Shown here piece by piece: positions 5,847-6,660 of a DNA stretch of 6,660 nucleotides. Both the position numbers and the translations under genes were made by a program. Each line of letters begins with the position of its first letter. Positions within the stretch are counted from its first letter, which is position 1. The notes below the pieces were generated by a model that ran no database searches, had not been told where the DNA came from, and was given only the letters and a program-made list of their open reading frames with translations. The stretch comes from an uncultured Prevotella sp. (GTDB lineage Bacteria; Bacteroidota; Bacteroidia; Bacteroidales; Bacteroidaceae): positions 1 to 6,660 of the forward strand of contig URLQ01000146.1 of the NCBI GenBank assembly GCA_900548745.1, given 5' to 3'.

Positions 5847-5951
5847 ATGAATAAATATGAAAACCATTATGACGGAAAACTTTTGCAGTCACTGAACCAT
5901 TATGGACTTGTAGAATTCGAATCTTATCAATACCTTTGTCTCACTAAATAA
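5847..5951 (+). CDS. Small ORF of 34 codons, doubtful (possible gene remnant)
   Basis: ATG at 5847 opens 34 codons ending at TAA 5949-5951 (reads MNKYENHYDGKLLQSLNHYG, then LVEFESYQYLCLTK). It starts directly after the right direct repeat, whose promoter-like end would place transcription just upstream. The composition is protein-like and unbiased, so it may be a small protein or the surviving 5' end of a larger gene. Against it, the -7 box of the next gene lies inside it. I do not recognise the sequence. Confidence 0.3.
   Translation: MNKYENHYDGKLLQSLNHYGLVEFESYQYLCLTK
5907..5938 (+). promoter_or_regulatory. Bacteroidetes-type promoter for the zinc-ribbon gene
   Basis: TACCTTTG at 5931-5938 matches the -7 consensus. 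CTTG at 5907-5910, 20 bases upstream, is a one-mismatch -33 element. Transcription would begin near 5945, giving a short leader before the ATG at 5971. Confidence 0.55.
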
Positions 5952-5970
5952 GTCTAAAACGGAAAATACC

Positions 5971-6189
5971 ATGTATAGAGGAATGATTAAGTTTGTCTGC
6001 GATGATTGCGGACATAAGTTTGAGGGTATGGACTGCGAGTATTGCGCTTCTGTCTATACCGCTCCGGTGAAATGTCCCAAGTGCGGCAGTTGGCATACCA
6101 TGCCTTCTGGAATAAACGGGTTCTTTAAGCGCAAGATATATAATATGATTTGGGAATCGATAGACGAACGCCAAGGCAACACAGAATAA
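5971..6189 (+). CDS. Small zinc-ribbon protein
   Basis: A 72-residue protein, most likely a complete small zinc ribbon. Cysteines pair as CDDC (10-13), CEYC (22-25) and CPKC (35-38), enough for one four-Cys zinc site with a spare pair, or a rubredoxin-like fold. The tail (GFFKRKIYNMIWESIDERQ) is a basic amphipathic helix. No enzyme motif is seen; binding nucleic acid or a partner protein is the usual role of such folds. Met5 (5983) is an alternative start, but ATG 5971 fits the promoter. Similar short proteins with an MYRG-x-IKFVCDDCGHKFEGMD-like start seem to be conserved in Bacteroidales from memory, which I cannot check here. It lies 23 bases before the UDG-like remnant and would be the first gene of that small unit. 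Confidence 0.75.
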   Translation: MYRGMIKFVCDDCGHKFEGMDCEYCASVYTAPVKCPKCGSWHTMPSGINGFFKRKIYNMIWESIDERQGNTE

Positions 6190-6212
6190 TTATAATATAT
6201 GAATGAAGGATT

Positions 6213-6530
6213 TATCTGCAAGTGGCAATGGGTGGTCCACGAGAGGCTGGCACCTCTGAGCAATACCGACAGGCAGGGAAGGCTCTGTATGAGATGATGG
6301 AGAAATACCAGCCTGAATACATCATTGTATGGGGCAACCGCCTGTGGGACAAGCTTCCGGGCGAGCACTGGACCGATGGCTCGGATATCGTTGTGGATGG
6401 CTATCGTGTAGCCACAGGAGCATATACCTTGGCGAGCGGCAGAAGGGTGAAGGTGATGACTGTAAACCATCCGTCGGTGGGCTATTCGTGGGACTACTGG
6501 CACAGGGTGATAAAGGAATTCTTGAACTAA
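6213..6530 (+). pseudogene. 5'-truncated copy of the UDG-like gene
   Basis: From TATCTGCAAGTGGC at 6213 onward this sequence aligns codon by codon, without gaps, to residues 104-208 of the UDG-like protein at 1004-1630. About 75 of 102 residues are identical. It keeps the YQPEYIIVWG strand and the NHPSVGYSWDYWH motif but lacks the first half, with motif A and the cysteine cluster. The frame is closed upstream by TGA at 6204-6206. The first usable starts are GTG 6222 and ATG 6228, so any product would be a half-domain that is unlikely to be active. The sequence just before 6213 is unrelated to the first copy, apart from ATGAAT at 6199, which could be the old start codon, with about 310 bases deleted after it and the frame lost. 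Divergence of about 26% excludes a recent tandem duplication. Confidence 0.8.
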
Positions 6531-6540
6531 AGGAAACAGT

Positions 6541-6660
6541 ATGAACAACAGAGTGAAATTCTATAGCTGGCTGATAGCGCAGCTTGGTCGTCGGCGCATG
6601 ACGTTTGCTGAGATTGCCGATGCATGGATGGATGCTACGGCTAATGTTTACAGGGAGGAA
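6541..6660 (+). CDS. Probable WYL-domain transcriptional regulator, N-terminal part only
   Basis: ATG at 6541 opens 40 codons that run off the window. The start (MNNRVKFYSWLIAQLGRRRM, then TFAEIADAWMDATANVYREE) has the layout of the N-terminal winged helix of Bacteroidales WYL-family regulators: a first helix with a W-L-I pattern, a basic turn, then a T-F-x-E-I-x-x-x-W helix. WYL regulators sense ligands, and several (BrxR/CapW type) repress phage-defence operons. The WYL domain itself lies beyond the edge, so this rests on the N-terminus only. It begins 10 bases after the UDG-like remnant and is probably in the same transcript. Confidence 0.6.
   Translation, partial: MNNRVKFYSWLIAQLGRRRMTFAEIADAWMDATANVYREE

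Noticed and set aside
6329..6544. 71-codon + strand frame overlapping the UDG-like remnant
   Set aside because: It is out of frame with the clear homology to the upstream gene and begins inside it without a start signal.

Overview
This window looks like chromosomal DNA from a gut Bacteroidales organism, most likely a Prevotella or Segatella relative. Promoters fit the Bacteroidetes form (TTTG near -33, TAnnTTTG near -7). Start codons lack purine-rich Shine-Dalgarno sequences and are preceded by A/T-rich stretches. Several products (DUF234-type ATPase, TpLRR protein, conserved small zinc ribbon, WYL-type regulator start) are typical of that group. The assignment is by style, not by a database match. 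All supported genes lie on the + strand.

Region 1 (1-1630): an AT-rich gene for a 311-residue protein of unknown function, with an acidic middle and an EF-Tu-domain-2-like C-terminal barrel. It has no early ATG. Three bases after its stop begins a 208-residue protein with features of the uracil-DNA-glycosylase (UDG) fold and an unusual five-cysteine cluster. Region 2 (1631-4147): behind its own promoter, a YgjP/WLM-type zinc metallopeptidase, then an intracellular leucine-rich-repeat protein whose gene overlaps the next one, a 291-residue unknown. A compact intrinsic terminator is built into the last codons of that gene.

Region 3 (4148-5846): a single gene for a DUF234-type ATPase (P-loop, winged helix, PD-(D/E)XK-like nuclease motif). 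It is bracketed by an imperfect direct repeat of about 50 bp. Its leader is dense with signals: a near-consensus promoter, three copies of the dyad GAAAC-N4-GTTTC (two abutting at the predicted transcription start), and a perfect 10-bp inverted repeat. This is the most distinctive part of the window. It reads as a self-contained, tightly regulated cassette.

Region 4 (5847-6660): a 34-codon ORF of doubtful status, a 72-residue zinc-ribbon gene with its own promoter, a 5'-truncated second copy of the UDG-like gene (about 74% identical over 102 residues to the first), and the first 40 codons of a probable WYL-type regulator. A glycosylase-like gene and its decayed relative, a metallopeptidase, an LRR protein, an ATPase-nuclease and a WYL regulator together suggest an accessory or defence-type locus. 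No known defence system is recognised, and joint function is inference only.
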